33,222 nt of DNA from NCBI RefSeq assembly GCF_023701485.1, contig NZ_JAMQBK010000057.1:1-33222 (forward strand), in the 5' to 3' direction. This DNA is from Aporhodopirellula aestuarii. Lineage in GTDB: Bacteria; Planctomycetota; Planctomycetia; Pirellulales; Pirellulaceae. Positions 7,923 through 15,852 of the stretch are shown here, piece after piece (position 1 is the stretch's first letter; every line of letters begins with the position of its first letter). A program made the position numbers and the translations under genes. The notes below the pieces were generated by a model that saw nothing but the letters and a program-made list of their open reading frames with translations, was not told the DNA's origin and made no database searches.

Positions 7923-9704
7923 TCAATCCAAAATCATATCATCGACGGTGGCACCGCCGGGGATCATGGGCAACACGTGTTCTTGGTACGGAACTTCCAC
8001 GTCGAGCAGGAAGGGGCCTTTGGAGTCGAGCATTTCTTTGAGTGCTCCCTCCAGGTCCGCTTTGCGTTTGACGGTGGCGGCGCCACAACCGTATCCCTTC
8101 GCGATCTGCACGAAGTTCGGGTAGCGGTCGGTGGCGTATTGGAAGCGGTCAGCGGAACTTTTGCCTTTGGCTTCGTCGTGGTGGATGGGGCCGAGGTAGG
8201 TGTGAGCGCGATTGCGTTCCATGAACCGGTCTTCCCACTGGACCACCATGCCGAGGTGTTGGTTGTTGAGCAACAGGATTTTCACGGGCAGTTCTTCGCA
8301 GAAGCACGTGGCGAGTTCCTGGATGTTCATTTGGAAACTTCCGTCGCCGTCGATGTCGACGACAAGGGCTCCCGGATGGGCCGCTTGAACGCCCATGGCG
8401 GCGGGAAGTCCAAAGCCCATCGTGCCCAAACCGCTGCTGCTCATCCAGGTTCGCGGTTGGCGGAATTTATAAAACTGAGCCGCCCACATCTGGTGTTGGC
8501 CCACGCCGACGGTGATGTAGGTCTCGCGATCGGCGGTCAGGTCGCTGAGGGTGCGGATGGCGTGCTGTTGCAGAATGCCATCGAACTCGGTGTCGTATTT
8601 GAGCGGGTATTTCGCCTTCAATTCGGAGCAATGTTTCTGCCAGTCGGCGATATCCGGCTTTTGCACGATCCGGTTCAGTTCGGTCAAAACCTGTTTGACG
8701 TCACCTCGAACAGGGATGTGAGCCTGCTTGTTTTTGTTCAGTTCCGAGGCGTCGATGTCGACGTGGATAATCTTCGCACCCTTGGCAAAGGCCTCCACTT
8801 TGCCCGTCACCCGGTCGTCGAACCGAACGCCCAACGCGATCAGCAAATCGCAATCTTTGACGGCGTAGTTGGCGTAGGCGGCACCGTGCATGCCGAGCCA
8901 ATCGAGCGAATACGGGTTATCCGGTTCCACCGAACCGAGTCCCATCAGCGTGGTCACGGTCGGGATTCCGGTCTTGGCGATCAGGGTTCGCAATTCCTCG
9001 CTGGCCTCGCCCAAGATGATTCCGCCACCGGAATAGATCACTGGACGGCGGGCCATTTTGATGGCCGCGGCGATTTGGCGGATCGCTTCGGGCGGAACCG
9101 AGGGCGTCGACGCGTCGTACCCGGGCAATTCCATGGGTGGGTCCATGTCGATCGCCGTGTCACCCAATTGAACGTCTTTGGGGATGTCGACCAGCACGGG
9201 ACCTGGTCGACCGCTCATCGCGACGTGGAATGCTTCCTTCATGATCCGCGGCAAATCCGCGATATCGGTCACGAGGTAGTGGTGTTTGGTGATTCCGCGG
9301 CAGATCTCGACCATGGGCGTTTCTTGGAACGCGTCGCTGCCGATGGCGGTGGTCGTGACTTGGCCGGTGATGCACAGCAGCGGGATGCTGTCGAGTTTGG
9401 CGTCGGCGATCGCGGTGACGAGGTTGGTCGCTCCCGGACCGCTGGTCGCCATCACGACACCGATTTTTCCGGTGCTGCGGGCGTAACCTTGGGCCGCAAA
9501 GGCGCCTCCCTGCTCGTGCCGTGGCAGGATGGTGCGGATCGAATCGCCGTATCGCGTCAATGCCTGGTGCATTGGCATGCTGCACCCGCCGGGGTACGCA
9601 AAAAGTACTTCGACACCATGGTCGACCAGAGATTTGACCAGGATATCGGCTCCGTTCATCACGTGCTGCTCAGTGGCGGTAGACGTGCTCGAAGCGGTAC
9701 TCAT
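7923..9704 (-). CDS. ilvB: Acetolactate synthase large (catalytic) subunit
   Basis: A thiamine-diphosphate enzyme that condenses two pyruvates, or pyruvate with 2-oxobutyrate, as the first common step of valine, leucine and isoleucine synthesis. The 593 residues match the family length. Visible features: the N-terminal [15 protein letters not shown], the catalytic glutamate in [14 protein letters not shown] (E64), [15 protein letters not shown], the central FAD-binding-like domain with [12 protein letters not shown], and the ThDP/metal motif beginning GDGSF (453-457) and ending ILLLNN, followed by the C-terminal [11 protein letters not shown] region. ATG 9704 is chosen because the ThDP domain starts close behind it; only a weak purine stretch precedes it. 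No ilvN regulatory subunit gene is adjacent, so it must lie elsewhere or be absent. Confidence 0.97.
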   Translation of the reverse strand: MSTASSTSTATEQHVMNGADILVKSLVDHGVEVLFAYPGGCSMPMHQALTRYGDSIRTILPRHEQGGAFAAQGYARSTGKIGVVMATSGPGATNLVTAIADAKLDSIPLLCITGQVTTTAIGSDAFQETPMVEICRGITKHHYLVTDIADLPRIMKEAFHVAMSGRPGPVLVDIPKDVQLGDTAIDMDPPMELPGYDASTPSVPPEAIRQIAAAIKMARRPVIYSGGGIILGEASEELRTLIAKTGIPTVTTLMGLGSVEPDNPYSLDWLGMHGAAYANYAVKDCDLLIALGVRFDDRVTGKVEAFAKGAKIIHVDIDASELNKNKQAHIPVRGDVKQVLTELNRIVQKPDIADWQKHCSELKAKYPLKYDTEFDGILQQHAIRTLSDLTADRETYITVGVGQHQMWAAQFYKFRQPRTWMSSSGLGTMGFGLPAAMGVQAAHPGALVVDIDGDGSFQMNIQELATCFCEELPVKILLLNNQHLGMVVQWEDRFMERNRAHTYLGPIHHDEAKGKSSADRFQYATDRYPNFVQIAKGYGCGAATVKRKADLEGALKEMLDSKGPFLLDVEVPYQEHVLPMIPGGATVDDMILD

Positions 9705-9772
9705 CAGCGGTTTCTTTCGAATGAATAGTAGAGGATCTGTGGGGAGTGCGAAAAGAATTCTAGCCAGTTTGA

Positions 9773-9797
9773 CAAGGATCGGTCCCGATGGACCTTG
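9773..9797. other. Hairpin in the ilvB-crcB divergent control region
   Basis: In the 180-base divergent spacer, caagg (9773-9777) pairs with ccttg (9793-9797), and inside it atcg pairs with cgat around a gtcc loop; an alternative ggtcc/ggacc stem overlaps. It lies about 70 bases upstream of the ilvB ATG and 88 upstream of the crcB ATG, so it would be in the 5' leader of either. There is no T-run, and no run of Ile/Val/Leu codons as in an attenuator leader peptide. Confidence 0.4.
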
Positions 9798-9884
9798 CCC
9801 TGAACTGAGAAAACTTCCGATTCTTGACCTCTCAAAGTAAATTCCACGCAGCGAACTGACAATGGTGAAAACAGGGAAGTGTCC

Positions 9885-10328
9885 ATGATCGGTTGGTCGA
9901 TGAACCTATTCGCGGTCGCAATTGGTGGCGGTTTAGGCGCTTTGTGCCGTTATCTATTGACGCTGTTGTGCACCGAGTCCCCGCTATCGGGCTTTATCGC
10001 AGGTGTCAGCCACCTAGTGGGTGGGGGAGCCAGCTTTGCGACCACGATCGCGAATTTAAGTGGCTGTCTGCTGTTAGGGGCGCTTTTTCAGTGGGCAGAA
10101 ACCCTCGCAGCGGTCGGCGAGACGCCATTGAGCCCACGAATGATGCTCGCATTCCGGGTCGGAGTTTTGGGCAGTTTGACGACTTTTAGTACCCTGATCG
10201 GTGACGCCGCCGTGCTCGGCACCGAAGGACGTACGGCGGTGAGTTTGACCCTGATGAGTGTCAACTTGATCTGCGGCTGGGCACTGTTCCTGATCGCCGC
10301 CGCGACCGTGCGGGGAATGCTGTCATGA
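9885..10328 (+). CDS. crcB: CrcB/Fluc-type fluoride ion channel
   Basis: A small membrane protein of 147 residues; family members form dual-topology dimers that let toxic fluoride leave the cell. Four hydrophobic segments are visible. The first carries [12 protein letters not shown] (family motif GGxxGAxxRY), the second [14 protein letters not shown] with the conserved Asn, and the third [12 protein letters not shown], matching the signature GxxGxxTTFSTF. ATG 9885 is preferred over an in-frame GTG 9879 because AGGGA ends 7 bases before it. The loop between helices 1 and 2 ([15 protein letters not shown]) is somewhat longer than usual. The TGA overlaps the next start as ATGA, so translation is probably coupled to the following gene. 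I looked for a fluoride riboswitch in the upstream spacer and saw no clear match. Confidence 0.93.
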   Translation: MIGWSMNLFAVAIGGGLGALCRYLLTLLCTESPLSGFIAGVSHLVGGGASFATTIANLSGCLLLGALFQWAETLAAVGETPLSPRMMLAFRVGVLGSLTTFSTLIGDAAVLGTEGRTAVSLTLMSVNLICGWALFLIAAATVRGMLS

Positions 10329-13300
10329 TCATCGATCTTCTAAATTGCTGCCACGAAGGCCAACCTAGCCGCACGCGGACCCGGCTCGGATCGGCCGTCG
10401 CGACTCTGTTCTTTTGCAGCTTATTTGCGATGTCGGCAAACGAGGTGGCGGCCGCGGACGTGGAGAGTCTCGATTTGGCGAGCATCTCGCTGCAACCCGC
10501 TTATATTTCGCCATCGCAGATCCGGGCGAGCAGTTGCTTGCGGGCCGTCGCGTTTTCGCCGCTGGATCGAAACGCCCCCCCGCCAAGCCGCTCGGTTTCT
10601 TACAACGAACCCCAGCGGGCACCGGACACCATCGGGATCGCCGTCGGTGACGCCGGCACGATCCTGCGCAGCGACGACGGAGGTGATTCGTGGTGGCCGG
10701 TCGAGTATGTGCATGTGTCCCGCGAGAGTGAGTATGAGCAACCTCGTGGCTCGAGCGGTCGATTGAATGACCTTTTCGGCTCGGGCAGTCAACGAGGGAG
10801 CGGCCGCGGTCGCAGCTCCAGCGATCTTGTGCCGATCCCGTTTTGTGAGTTTTCCGACGTCCTTTGGGTGTCACCTCGCGATGTCATCGTGGTCGGTGGT
10901 GGGTACGAACCGGTGACAGGGATCAGCCGCGGCGTCTGTGTGCTGAGCCACGATGCGGGCGAAACCTGGTATTTGGCCGATGCCCACGAACTGCCGCGGA
11001 TGCGAAAAGTCCGTCTCGGTGCCCGCGGTGCTCTCGAAGCGATCGGTGACCCGTCGGAGGCCAGCGGCGTGAACCGTTTTGGCAGCTACGACGGTGGTGA
11101 GACGTGGGTGGAAGAGATGTTGCCCGCGTCAGGCCAGCAGGTTGCCAAAGTGGTTTCCGATCATGGGACCGCCATGACCATCCCAACCGCATCGGGATCG
11201 ATCCGCATTCACGATCGTTGTGACACACCAACATCGTCTCAGATTGCGGTTACCTCGCATGGCCGAATTTTTCGTCGGCAGGCCGACGAAACTCATTGGC
11301 GATCCGTTCGTGGGCAAGGTCGTAGCACGGCGGTGTTGTTCATCGCAGCCTCGCCAGCGACGGTCCCCTGGGCGATTGTGGGCCGCGAGACGTTGCAGGA
11401 AAACCGCCGGACCGCGATCCTGCTCGACGACGATCGGGCCGCTCTCAGCGGCGACGATGACTTCTCAGCGGTCGAACGGAAACAACTCGATCGATGCCGC
11501 GCCGCAGCTGCGATGATGGGGGTGTCGGATGTGGGGCGTTGTCGTCCTGCAATTTCGGGCTCGCCAACGGCGGTCGCGGCGACGAGTGAGGCGGAGGCCA
11601 GAAGGCGTGGTCTGTTGCGTGAGCATCAACCCGTCGTTGTGGTGCTCGACGAGAGTTTGCACCCCTCGGTGCGCCAAGCATGGCTTCACGCGATCGAGCA
11701 AGTCCGCGTCCGCACGTTCACATCAACCGGCTCGGCGGCGGATCTGACAGCCGCGAATGATTGGTCGGGGCCGCGTCGGATCGTTCTGACTCGCCGCGCT
11801 GGCGAATCCTCTTCATCTACAGCGGCGAGTCCGCAATGGCAACGCGCGTGGAGTCACGCGTCTGTGCTCCGGGGCAACGCGTTGTTGACCGGTCCAGGAA
11901 TTCTGGCAAGTGATCTCGCGATGGATGCCTTGATGCTCGCCTCCCCCGGAACCGTTTTGTCCTCAGGGATTGAGGTCGCGACGCTCGAGGACTCATCGGG
12001 CAGCGTTCGACGCGACGTCTCGCTCGCCGCCGGGATCGCTTTGGCTGCGGGACAGAATCGCGATGAAAGTGAAACGCAAACGGCATCGCACCGCCGCTTG
12101 CAAATCACCACCGCGCGTATCAATCAAACCGCGCGACTTCGAGAAGAACTACGCGGTGCGGCGAGCGGATCACGCTCTCCGGTCGATTCTTCGCGACTCA
12201 AATTGCAAATCGAACAATTGCTCGCTGTCACGGCGCCCGACGATCGAACGCGATTGCTCTGGGAAGTGATGACGGAGTCGTCCAATGCGGGGCAGAACGC
12301 GGCTTCGGTAAAACAAGTTCTGCTCGGCTTGTTGTCACGACACGCACAGCCGTCATCGATACGGCGTTGGGCAGACTTGGCCAATGGTGCGATGTCGACC
12401 AGCGTCGAGCGGAAAGTGAGCGAACCACTCACTAGCATCGCACGTCGCCGGCAATTCAATACGGGCGTGTCGCGGATCGCGGCGACTGATGAATTGCCAT
12501 TCCCTGCACCGGAGAAGGGTGTGGGTGGAGTCAAAGATGGTCAACCCGTTAATCATGACCAGGTGAAAAACAGCGGTTATGAGGTCAAAGGTGGCCAGCC
12601 GATTTCGCCTTTCCAAATCGCACCCGCGTCGTATGAGTCGCATGTTGGTGCGGGAGTTTCCGCTCCGCCTCGTATTCTCGTTCCTGAAACCAAACACACC
12701 GTCTGGCAGACCACGCGAGCTTCGCATGCGTTCGCGACACCACTTTCGTCCATGCGCGCCGATGGCGAGTCGCAGGCTGCTGAATCCGGGCAAGAGAACA
12801 TTCCGGCGAGAATCAATTGGGATTATCACCCCGTGGTGATGGGCGCCCGCGGCATTGAATCGATGGCGGTGAAGAGAAAAGTTGCGACTCCGCGGCGCGG
12901 TGTTGTTTCACCGGAATCCGAGTTTGACGAACAACACGAGAAAGCGGGACAGGCATCTTCTCACGCCCCGCGGTATCAGCTGCCCAGAACGCTTGACCGT
13001 CCCCTGCTCGACGCCCGCGATGATGATGCGTGTTGGGTGAACGCGGATACCTGGAGACGCGGCGGGATGACGACCAAGTGTGTGGCAGACGATGACTATG
13101 TTTACTTCGGGATCTTTTCGGACGATTCACCGGGATTGCGGATCTATTTGGATTGCGACGGGGACTATTTCACTTCGCTGCAATTCGAGCTGAAACCCGA
13201 TGGGACGCGTCGGGCTACCGTCGATGGGATGAAAGATGTCTCGCCGGTGTGGTACGCCGTGGTCGCGCCCCAAGCATCAGCGGCGGAGCCATCGGTTGAT

Positions 13301-13492
13301 GAATCCGTAGGAGATTCTCGGTCATCGCGGATGGTGGCGGAGATCGCGATCGCCCGTTCGAGCCTGCCGGCACCGATTTGCCGCGTCTGCGTCGAATCGA
13401 TCGAGCGGGACGCCTTGCCGCGGTGGGATGTGATGCCCGAAGCGAGCGATTGGCATCCCTCTCGGCAATCGACGCCGCGTCGCCAATACTAG
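10325..13492 (+). CDS. Large secreted protein with Ycf48/BNR-like Asp-box repeats and CBM9-like C-terminus
   Basis: 1055 residues. A basic n-region and the hydrophobic VATLFFCSLFAMSANEVAAA (about 25-44) form a signal peptide, so export is likely. Residues ~70-330 look like a beta-propeller with Asp-box motifs SDDGGDSWW (116-124), SHDAGETWY and SYDGGETWV, as in Ycf48/sialidase-like or sortilin-type repeats. The centre (~370-830) is rich in Arg, Ala and Ser, partly helical and unrecognised; it holds an 18-residue tandem duplication. Residues ~890-1050 resemble a CBM9/DOMON-type sandwich (LLDARDDDACWVNADTW, IYLDCDGDYFTS, MVAEIAIARSSLP). I see no catalytic motif. It overlaps crcB by ATGA and ends 1-4 bases before the next gene, so the three are an operon. 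Function unknown; a binding or scaffold role at the envelope is an inference. Confidence 0.8.
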   Translation: MIIDLLNCCHEGQPSRTRTRLGSAVATLFFCSLFAMSANEVAAADVESLDLASISLQPAYISPSQIRASSCLRAVAFSPLDRNAPPPSRSVSYNEPQRAPDTIGIAVGDAGTILRSDDGGDSWWPVEYVHVSRESEYEQPRGSSGRLNDLFGSGSQRGSGRGRSSSDLVPIPFCEFSDVLWVSPRDVIVVGGGYEPVTGISRGVCVLSHDAGETWYLADAHELPRMRKVRLGARGALEAIGDPSEASGVNRFGSYDGGETWVEEMLPASGQQVAKVVSDHGTAMTIPTASGSIRIHDRCDTPTSSQIAVTSHGRIFRRQADETHWRSVRGQGRSTAVLFIAASPATVPWAIVGRETLQENRRTAILLDDDRAALSGDDDFSAVERKQLDRCRAAAAMMGVSDVGRCRPAISGSPTAVAATSEAEARRRGLLREHQPVVVVLDESLHPSVRQAWLHAIEQVRVRTFTSTGSAADLTAANDWSGPRRIVLTRRAGESSSSTAASPQWQRAWSHASVLRGNALLTGPGILASDLAMDALMLASPGTVLSSGIEVATLEDSSGSVRRDVSLAAGIALAAGQNRDESETQTASHRRLQITTARINQTARLREELRGAASGSRSPVDSSRLKLQIEQLLAVTAPDDRTRLLWEVMTESSNAGQNAASVKQVLLGLLSRHAQPSSIRRWADLANGAMSTSVERKVSEPLTSIARRRQFNTGVSRIAATDELPFPAPEKGVGGVKDGQPVNHDQVKNSGYEVKGGQPISPFQIAPASYESHVGAGVSAPPRILVPETKHTVWQTTRASHAFATPLSSMRADGESQAAESGQENIPARINWDYHPVVMGARGIESMAVKRKVATPRRGVVSPESEFDEQHEKAGQASSHAPRYQLPRTLDRPLLDARDDDACWVNADTWRRGGMTTKCVADDDYVYFGIFSDDSPGLRIYLDCDGDYFTSLQFELKPDGTRRATVDGMKDVSPVWYAVVAPQASAAEPSVDESVGDSRSSRMVAEIAIARSSLPAPICRVCVESIERDALPRWDVMPEASDWHPSRQSTPRRQY
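12530..12637 (+). repeat. Tandem 54-base (18-codon) duplication inside the large secreted protein
   Basis: Two adjacent 54-base units (12530-12583 and 12584-12637) encode peptides beginning VKDGQPVNHDQV and VKGGQPISPFQI and both ending in YE. Eight of 18 residues are identical and two more are Val/Ile swaps. The unit stays in frame, consistent with an old internal duplication in a linker between the central and C-terminal regions. Confidence 0.6.
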
Positions 13493-13496
13493 GGTG

Positions 13497-14648
13497 ATGA
13501 ATAACGACGCCGACACGACCGACGACCCATCCGATACAAATCCCGATTCCCCCCACCTTTCGCTGCGAACGGACGGAAAAGTCGTCCAGGGGCCGGAAAA
13601 ACGATTGCTCGATCATGTCCGCACTTGGGTCGACGTGTTCCCTTGGCTGCGCCTGGTTCGTGTTTGCCGCGTGGCGGGCGGACCGGTGTGGGTGACTCAC
13701 GTCTTGCTCGTTTTTTTGTTGTGGGTCGCGGGGCTGAGCTGGCTCGGCTCGGACGACGGCATTCTCAGCGACGAGGTTTCGATCGGTTCGTTGATCTCGA
13801 CGTCGGTACGGACGGCGGTTTTGCCGAGTGATGTCATCGTCGGAGTTCCGCCGCGAAGCTATTTCCCGGGACCCGTATTTCAGGTTGACCTGGGTGGGGA
13901 TTGCCCGCCTTTGTCGTTTGATTGGAAGACGGTTGCGTGGACGATCGTGATCTGGTTGCCGACCGCGATGGCACTGTTGCGAGTGGGAGCAGTGTTAACG
14001 GCGGGCCGTGACATGCCGTCGTACCTGTCGACGTTTCGCGATGTATTTCGCCGAATCCCCGCTGCGCTTCTGATTGTGATTCTGCCAACGCTGGTCGCGT
14101 CGTTTTTCTGGCTCGTTTCAGAAGGCCTGACCTGGATGGCGGCTTTGGTCAGCGGTTCTTCAGAAGTTTCGCATTGGGCCGGCTGGGTCACACTGCCGGT
14201 GGTATTGCCCGCGACCGTGATTGCGGCGGTGTTGATTCTTGGCGGTAAATTCGCGACGCCTCTCGGGTTGGCCGCGTTGATGATTGAGCCGGACGCGGAT
14301 CCCATCGATTCGCTGAGTCGAGGTTATGAGTACACGCTGCGCCGTCTTCCGCAGTTGGTGTTGTTGATCGCAGTTGCGACGGTTATCGCTTCCGTCGTGG
14401 TCGCCGGTTGGGCCTGTGTGTTGTTTGTCGGCGATGGGCTGACGGGGGCCTTTGGGCCGTCGAATCTGCCTCTCCTGCAGTGTTTGTCGGTACTGCCGGC
14501 GGTGATCGCGGTGATCTTTTTGTGGTCGATGATCGGCGGTATCTATCTTTTGCTGCGGCAGTCTGCGGGCGGCCAAGAGGTAGAGGACCTCTCGATCGAG
14601 TCAGGGCATTGGAAATCGCCCAAATTACCGTCGGTGCAGTCTGAGTAA
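13497..14648 (+). CDS. Polytopic inner-membrane protein of unknown function
   Basis: 383 residues from ATG 13497 (an in-frame GTG at 13494 is also possible), starting 4 bases after the preceding stop, so it is very likely co-translated with it. The N-terminal ~60 residues are acidic then basic and cytosolic in character. Six hydrophobic segments follow at about 65-83, 140-160, 185-205, 222-245, 287-310 and 328-350. A conserved-looking loop (ALMIEPDADPIDSLSRGYEYTLRRLPQ) sits between segments 4 and 5, reminiscent of large-helix membrane proteins of the glycerophosphoryl-diester or DUF975 type, but I cannot assign a family. No catalytic motif is visible. Its place after crcB and the large secreted protein suggests a shared envelope process. 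Confidence 0.8.
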   Translation: MNNDADTTDDPSDTNPDSPHLSLRTDGKVVQGPEKRLLDHVRTWVDVFPWLRLVRVCRVAGGPVWVTHVLLVFLLWVAGLSWLGSDDGILSDEVSIGSLISTSVRTAVLPSDVIVGVPPRSYFPGPVFQVDLGGDCPPLSFDWKTVAWTIVIWLPTAMALLRVGAVLTAGRDMPSYLSTFRDVFRRIPAALLIVILPTLVASFFWLVSEGLTWMAALVSGSSEVSHWAGWVTLPVVLPATVIAAVLILGGKFATPLGLAALMIEPDADPIDSLSRGYEYTLRRLPQLVLLIAVATVIASVVVAGWACVLFVGDGLTGAFGPSNLPLLQCLSVLPAVIAVIFLWSMIGGIYLLLRQSAGGQEVEDLSIESGHWKSPKLPSVQSE

Positions 14649-14666
14649 TGGCACGCCGTGTCAGGG

Positions 14667-14684
14667 GGAACATGCACTTGTTCC
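14667..14684 (+). terminator. Weak terminator-like hairpin after the crcB operon
   Basis: ggaaca (14667-14672) pairs with tgttcc (14679-14684) around six bases, about 20 bases after the operon's last stop; an alternative catgc/gcatg stem (14671-14692) overlaps. No T-run follows, so any termination would need a factor. The rest of the gap to the lipoprotein gene holds nothing I recognise. Confidence 0.25.
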
Positions 14685-14934
14685 AAGGCATGCTTACGAG
14701 GCGACATATGAGCGAAACGGTCTTTCAACAAAATGGCGAGATTTGTTAAAGCCGATGTTTCCAGGCGAATGCGAAGAAGTTTCGTGCCGCTCGAGCCCAC
14801 TCGACTGAACGATCGGAAGCATCCCGATGAAGTTAATCACACCTAAATATTCCAACCTGTCCCTGACGATTCGCCGCGCGTCGGACGCGATCTCGCGTGC
14901 GTGTGTGGGAGTGGATCGTTTAATAAGGATGCGG

Positions 14935-15759
14935 ATGCATGCTGCCATGCGTGGCTTCGCCGCGTTTGGGATCGCGGCCGCACTTGTTTCGACCGGATGT
15001 CAGCAAGCGGGAGGTCCGGGCGGATCGTCCGGCATCGCCCCGATCACGCAATTGCCTGGGCAGACGCCCATCGCTGGACCTACGCTGCCGGCACTCGGGC
15101 CGTTTGGTGCGTCGGCTCGGGTTCCGCCTCCGGCGACCGGATCGTATGGCAGTCCGAATGTTTTGGCCGGAAGCACCTACAACAATACGCCCGCCAATTA
15201 CGCTCCCTCTGGTCTGCAGCAGATGAGCTACAACGATCAAGGCGGAAATCAGATCGCCGTTGCCGGTGGAGTGCCTTCCTCACCATCCGATACGCCCGTC
15301 GGATCGGGTTGGATGGAGACGAGCACCAACCAAAACCTCGCAATCAATCCACAGATGGATCTCTCTGGCAGCAACTTGGGGCTCCGGATGGGCGGCATGC
15401 CGGTCAATGATCTCACTAACGCTCCGGCACCTCCGGGATATCGTGGTACCGTCGGCTTCAATAACCAATCGGGCCAGTTCAACACGCCGTCCTACCAGCC
15501 AGCACCCAGCATCCAAGGCTATCAACCGCAAACGAACCTACCCGGTCAATACCCGGCCACGCAGTTGATGCCTCAGTCGAATTACGGATCGGATGGATTT
15601 GCACCGCAGGCATCCAACCCACAGGTTCAGCAATTCAACACGCCGATCATGACCCAACCGATTTCTGGCGGTGGATTGGCGGAATCCGCCCCGGCCGCGA
15701 ATCAGCCAGCATTCTCTTCGGCGGATCGTCCGGTTCAGTGGCAAACGCCACGTCGATAA
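14935..15759 (+). CDS. Low-complexity lipoprotein, Pro/Gln/Asn/Gly-rich
   Basis: From ATG 14935 the protein starts with a compact lipoprotein signal peptide: MHAAMRG, a hydrophobic core FAAFGIAAAL, and the lipobox VSTGC with the lipidated Cys at residue 22. AAGGA five bases upstream supports this start. A longer in-frame start at 14827 also has a good GGAAG seven bases upstream and would put 36 extra residues before the signal, so both deserve testing. The mature ~250 residues are disordered in appearance, rich in Gln, Pro, Asn, Gly and Ser, with scattered YQP/GYQPQ and FNTP motifs and no known domain. A membrane-tethered envelope protein is likely. It stands alone, facing the HtrA gene convergently. 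Confidence 0.82.
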   Translation: MHAAMRGFAAFGIAAALVSTGCQQAGGPGGSSGIAPITQLPGQTPIAGPTLPALGPFGASARVPPPATGSYGSPNVLAGSTYNNTPANYAPSGLQQMSYNDQGGNQIAVAGGVPSSPSDTPVGSGWMETSTNQNLAINPQMDLSGSNLGLRMGGMPVNDLTNAPAPPGYRGTVGFNNQSGQFNTPSYQPAPSIQGYQPQTNLPGQYPATQLMPQSNYGSDGFAPQASNPQVQQFNTPIMTQPISGGGLAESAPAANQPAFSSADRPVQWQTPRR

Positions 15760-15820
15760 AACCGGCCACGTGATGTGTCCGCTGGGCGGGTGACCCGTTC
15801 GCCTTCTGCCCAAGAGAAGA

Positions 15821-15843
15821 TGCGACGAAAATACGGCGTCGCA
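15821..15843. terminator. Weak hairpin between convergent genes
   Basis: tgcgacg (15821-15827) pairs perfectly with cgtcgca (15837-15843) around a nine-base A-rich loop, in the 93-base gap between the convergent lipoprotein and HtrA genes. Its position suits a shared terminator, but no T-run follows on either strand. Confidence 0.3.
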
Positions 15844-15852
15844 GGGTGTGGG

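Noticed and set aside
7749..9728. A 659-codon open frame on the plus strand opposite ilvB and part of accD
   Set aside because: It runs antisense to two well-recognised genes. Its product is Val/His/Gly-rich with no domain, as expected from the codon bias of the opposite strand.
9705..9884. Fluoride riboswitch upstream of crcB
   Set aside because: I looked for the conserved crcB-motif core and its pseudoknot pairing in the spacer and found no convincing match; a covariance search would settle it.
9705..9884. Leader peptide attenuator for ilvB
   Set aside because: No short frame rich in Ile, Val or Leu codons precedes a terminator-like hairpin on the minus strand.
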